Shown here one piece after another: positions 5,445-7,533 of a stretch of DNA of 7,533 bases. The notes beneath the pieces were generated by a model. That model worked only from the letters and a program-made list of their open reading frames with translations, did no database searches and was not told the origin of the DNA. Origin of the DNA: an uncultured Opitutia bacterium (GTDB lineage Bacteria; Verrucomicrobiota; Verrucomicrobiia; Opitutales; UBA953); NCBI GenBank assembly GCA_903929325.1, contig CAIYUD010000121.1:1-7533 (forward strand). Direction: 5' to 3'. Each line of letters begins with the position of its first letter. Positions within the stretch are counted from its first letter, which is position 1. Both the position numbers and the translations under genes were made by a program.

Positions 5445-6991
5445 TGGCTATTACGCCCTTTAGCAGCCTGCTAATTGCAGATGTCGGCGTCAGCATGGGT
5501 GATGAAGGCAAAGGTCGCCTCATCCCTGAAGTCGTCCGCGAGTTACAAAAACTTACCGGACGTAAAGATGCCGTTGGCACCGTTCTAAAAGTCAATGGTG
5601 GTGCGAACTCAGGTCACACCGTGGCCGGACTTAAACTCAACCTCCTTCCAGGTGGCGTCGCTGAACACGATGTACCATGTCTCGCCCTCGGCTCGGGCGT
5701 TGTCGCCGATCCACGCAAAGCCCTCTGGGAAGCACTCCCATTAGAAAAGATAGGCATCCCAGTTCTCAAGCGACTGCTCATTGATGAACGTTGCATGGTC
5801 AGCGACGTCACTCACCGCATTCTAGACCTCGCCTGGGAAGATTACCGCGTGCGAATCCTTGGACAAGAACCCCGCGGCTCAACCGGCCGCGGCATCACCC
5901 CTGCCTATGTCGACGAAGCTTCCCAATTCCAAGTTCAATACTGGGAGTTTCTCGGTAGCCGAGAAGCTTACGCCAACCGAATGGAAGCACGCCTCGATCG
6001 CGCCGAGCGGACGGTGCGTCACGTCTGCCAGTTGCCTGCAGAAGTTTGGCCAACACTTTTTGAAAAACTGACCCAGGCTGAACTCCGTGCCAATGCGGGT
6101 GCAATTCAGTCAGGCGTCTTCACCGAAGCTGAATTCGACTTTAACCGCTTCTGCGGCAAAGAACCCTATACCTTTAATCGTGCGGTCGTTATTGAAACCT
6201 ATTGGCAGGCCGGGCGTAAACTTGCGGCGTGCATTGGCGATGTCCGCGAACACATCCTCGGTGATTTAGCAGCTGAACGCCGTATCGTCGGTGAGTTCGG
6301 TCAAGCCTTCTGGCTAGACAAGCGCCATGGCTTCGCTCCCAACGTCACAGCTTCACACACCTTTACCGCTGAAATCTTCCAGTCCGCAGGCATCCCTGTT
6401 CAACGCGTACACGTGATGGGATGCTGCAAAGCGTATGACACCAAAGTGGGCACACATACTTTCCTCACTAAGATGGAGGAAACCCATCCTCTGTACCGTC
6501 ACTTAAGTAAACTCGAGTACGGAACGAGCACCGGTCGACAACGCATGGTCGGCTGGTGTGACCTAGTTGAAAAAGCGGATGCCTTACGCTTTGGCGGCTA
6601 TGACGACCTTGTTATCAATAAGTTGGACGCCCTTTCGCCCCACGGTGAATGGAAGGGCGGCGACCTACTCCTCTGCACTGGATACACCGATGCCGCTGGC
6701 AAGATTTACACGGGCGTACCTCGCGACGATAGTCTGCGCAGAACCCTCAAACCTATCTACGCCACCTTACCAAGCTGGAAGGAAGACATCTCCGGTATAC
6801 GCTCGTTCAGCAAACTTCCGAAAGAAGCACAGCGCTATATTGCTTTCATGGCTAAAGAAATTGTACGCCTAGCGAATCGCAACGAAGCCACCACTCGTTT
6901 ACCGAATATTCGTTACGTAGGCGTAGGGCCAGATCCCGATCAGATTATTGCAGACATACCCGCCACGTCCGAACTGATCAAACTGGCTTAA
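5444..6991 (+). CDS. purA: Divergent, long adenylosuccinate synthetase-like enzyme (PurA family)
   Basis: PurA-family enzymes join IMP and aspartate with GTP to make adenylosuccinate, the first step from IMP to AMP. Core motifs are present: GDEGKG (19-24) with catalytic Asp20, GGANSGHT (52-59) with catalytic His58, STGRGITPAY (146-155), GQAFWLDKRHG (286-296) where Gln287 matches the IMP-binding Gln, KAYDTKVG (329-336), the aspartate-loop TSTGRQR (361-367) and NKLDAL (392-397, guanine recognition). It differs from standard PurA. It has 515 residues against about 430, with additions after the P-loop, about 43 residues between 157 and 287, and about 20 near the C-terminus. The usual FEGAQG reads GEFGQAF, the Trp of WGDEGKG is Met, and the positions of the IMP-phosphate Arg143 and of Arg147 (E. 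coli numbering) appear to be Gln161 and Gln165. The family is certain; the exact reaction is likely but not proven. Translation is coupled to the TPR gene. Confidence 0.86.
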   Translation: MAITPFSSLLIADVGVSMGDEGKGRLIPEVVRELQKLTGRKDAVGTVLKVNGGANSGHTVAGLKLNLLPGGVAEHDVPCLALGSGVVADPRKALWEALPLEKIGIPVLKRLLIDERCMVSDVTHRILDLAWEDYRVRILGQEPRGSTGRGITPAYVDEASQFQVQYWEFLGSREAYANRMEARLDRAERTVRHVCQLPAEVWPTLFEKLTQAELRANAGAIQSGVFTEAEFDFNRFCGKEPYTFNRAVVIETYWQAGRKLAACIGDVREHILGDLAAERRIVGEFGQAFWLDKRHGFAPNVTASHTFTAEIFQSAGIPVQRVHVMGCCKAYDTKVGTHTFLTKMEETHPLYRHLSKLEYGTSTGRQRMVGWCDLVEKADALRFGGYDDLVINKLDALSPHGEWKGGDLLLCTGYTDAAGKIYTGVPRDDSLRRTLKPIYATLPSWKEDISGIRSFSKLPKEAQRYIAFMAKEIVRLANRNEATTRLPNIRYVGVGPDPDQIIADIPATSELIKLA

Positions 6992-7014
6992 TATCAGCGC
7001 AAGTAAGTTTCTCA

Positions 7015-7344
7015 ATGGAACACACCTTTGCCCTCCCCCTCTGGTCGATGGTCGATCGCACGAAGGTCGAACTTGGTAAATCGGATATGCGTGCACTTGC
7101 GCGACAACTCGGGCGTTGGCTGGAGCATAACTTTAACATTGAGCACAAAGGCACCGTGATTGAGGAGCCCGATCCCTCGCAACTAGACACGGAACCTTTA
7201 TTACTGGTCGCGAGCGTTCCTGAAGCCCACTGGCCTGCGATGCTGGCGCTGGCCCAATCTCAAAAATCATCCCTGTATATTGTCGTACCTGATAGCGAAG
7301 GCAGATTCAGCCTACACCGGCTCAACGTACCTCCCCTTCCATGA
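7015..7344 (+). CDS. Small uncharacterised protein downstream of the purA-like gene
   Basis: The protein has 109 residues, begins 23 bases after the purA-like stop and overlaps the next gene by ATGA (7341-7344), so it is probably in the same operon. I do not recognise the family. It seems to have an N-terminal strand (TFALPLWSMV), an Arg/Lys-rich helix (KSDMRALARQLGRWLEHNF), a central acidic loop (EEPDPSQLDTE), a strand (LLLVASVP), a helix (HWPAMLALAQSQ) and a strand (SSLYIVVPD), ending in a short Pro-rich tail. This alternating pattern suggests a small compact cytoplasmic domain. There is no signal peptide and no catalytic motif I can name. The ribosome site is weak. The gene is judged real from its position, coupling and protein-like composition. 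Confidence 0.72.
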   Translation: MEHTFALPLWSMVDRTKVELGKSDMRALARQLGRWLEHNFNIEHKGTVIEEPDPSQLDTEPLLLVASVPEAHWPAMLALAQSQKSSLYIVVPDSEGRFSLHRLNVPPLP

Positions 7345-7533
7345 AACCGCTAAGCATTTTCATATTTGTTGTGGCCGCTAGCGCAGCGCCGGCACCTGAG
7401 CCATTACTTCTACCCAGGCCGCTGACAATCACGATGGACGAGGGTCACTTGCGAGCCAACAAAATGGTCGCCCCTAATATTAAAAGCACACTTGATCCGA
7501 AACTTGGTTCAGAAAGTTACACCTTAAAGGTCA
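7341..7533 (+). CDS. N-terminal part of a probable exported protein (3' truncated)
   Basis: An open frame begins at the ATG inside the stop of the preceding gene (ATGA) and runs off the window after 64 codons. The first residues, MKPLSIFIFVVAASAAPAPE, form a short signal peptide: a single Lys, a hydrophobic core and a small-residue region with likely signal peptidase I cleavage around residues 15-18. The mature part starts Pro-rich (EPLLLPRPL) and continues with TITMDEGHLRANKMVAP and a strand-rich sequence. The product should therefore be periplasmic, outer-membrane or secreted. No family is recognisable from this fragment. Confidence 0.7.
   Translation, partial: MKPLSIFIFVVAASAAPAPEPLLLPRPLTITMDEGHLRANKMVAPNIKSTLDPKLGSESYTLKV

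Noticed and set aside
5444..6991. Idea that the PurA-like protein is a PurZ enzyme (2-aminoadenine, Z-genome pathway)
   Set aside because: PurZ enzymes replace the catalytic Asp of the GDEGKG motif; here Asp20 is kept, and there are no phage genes nearby.
6992..7014. Terminator between the purA-like gene and the next gene
   Set aside because: The 23-base gap contains no inverted repeat and no T-run, so read-through is expected.

Overview
The window is a densely packed stretch of bacterial chromosome with a roughly balanced to slightly GC-leaning composition by eye. The genes point to a Gram-negative (diderm) bacterium: LpxI is a lipid A enzyme, GpsA feeds phospholipid synthesis, and the last reading frame begins with a signal peptide. 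A SET-domain methyltransferase, a large TPR protein and an unusually long, divergent PurA-like enzyme in one tight operon fit the PVC superphylum, perhaps Verrucomicrobiota (Opitutae-like). That placement is inference from gene content, not a phylogenetic result.

Left part (1-1377): the end of an unrecognised gene, then lpxI, then a small uncharacterised gene that overlaps lpxI by ATGA. Middle (1374-1721): one minus-strand gene for a small single-pass membrane protein with a Pro/Lys-rich tail. It is convergent with the small gene (the two stop codons share 4 bases) and divergent from panB. Right part (1791-7533): a plus-strand run of panB, gpsA, a SET-domain gene, a TPR gene, a purA-like gene, a 109-residue unknown gene and the start of a secreted-protein gene. 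The junctions are mostly ATGA or TAATG overlaps, so this part is very probably one translationally coupled operon.

Functionally the operon mixes cofactor synthesis (PanB, pantothenate), membrane lipid precursor supply (GpsA), purine synthesis (PurA-like), a possible protein methyltransferase and a TPR scaffold. No single pathway joins them; the common theme is housekeeping biosynthesis. No rRNA, tRNA, CRISPR array, insertion sequence or convincing rho-independent terminator was seen. Shine-Dalgarno signals are weak before most starts, so several start codons are uncertain and are marked as such.

No clearly new defence or mobile system is visible. The most notable items are the divergent PurA-like protein, which lacks an expected cross-subunit IMP-binding arginine and is about 80 residues over-length, and the compact bacterial SET protein with a complete post-SET zinc-type cysteine set.
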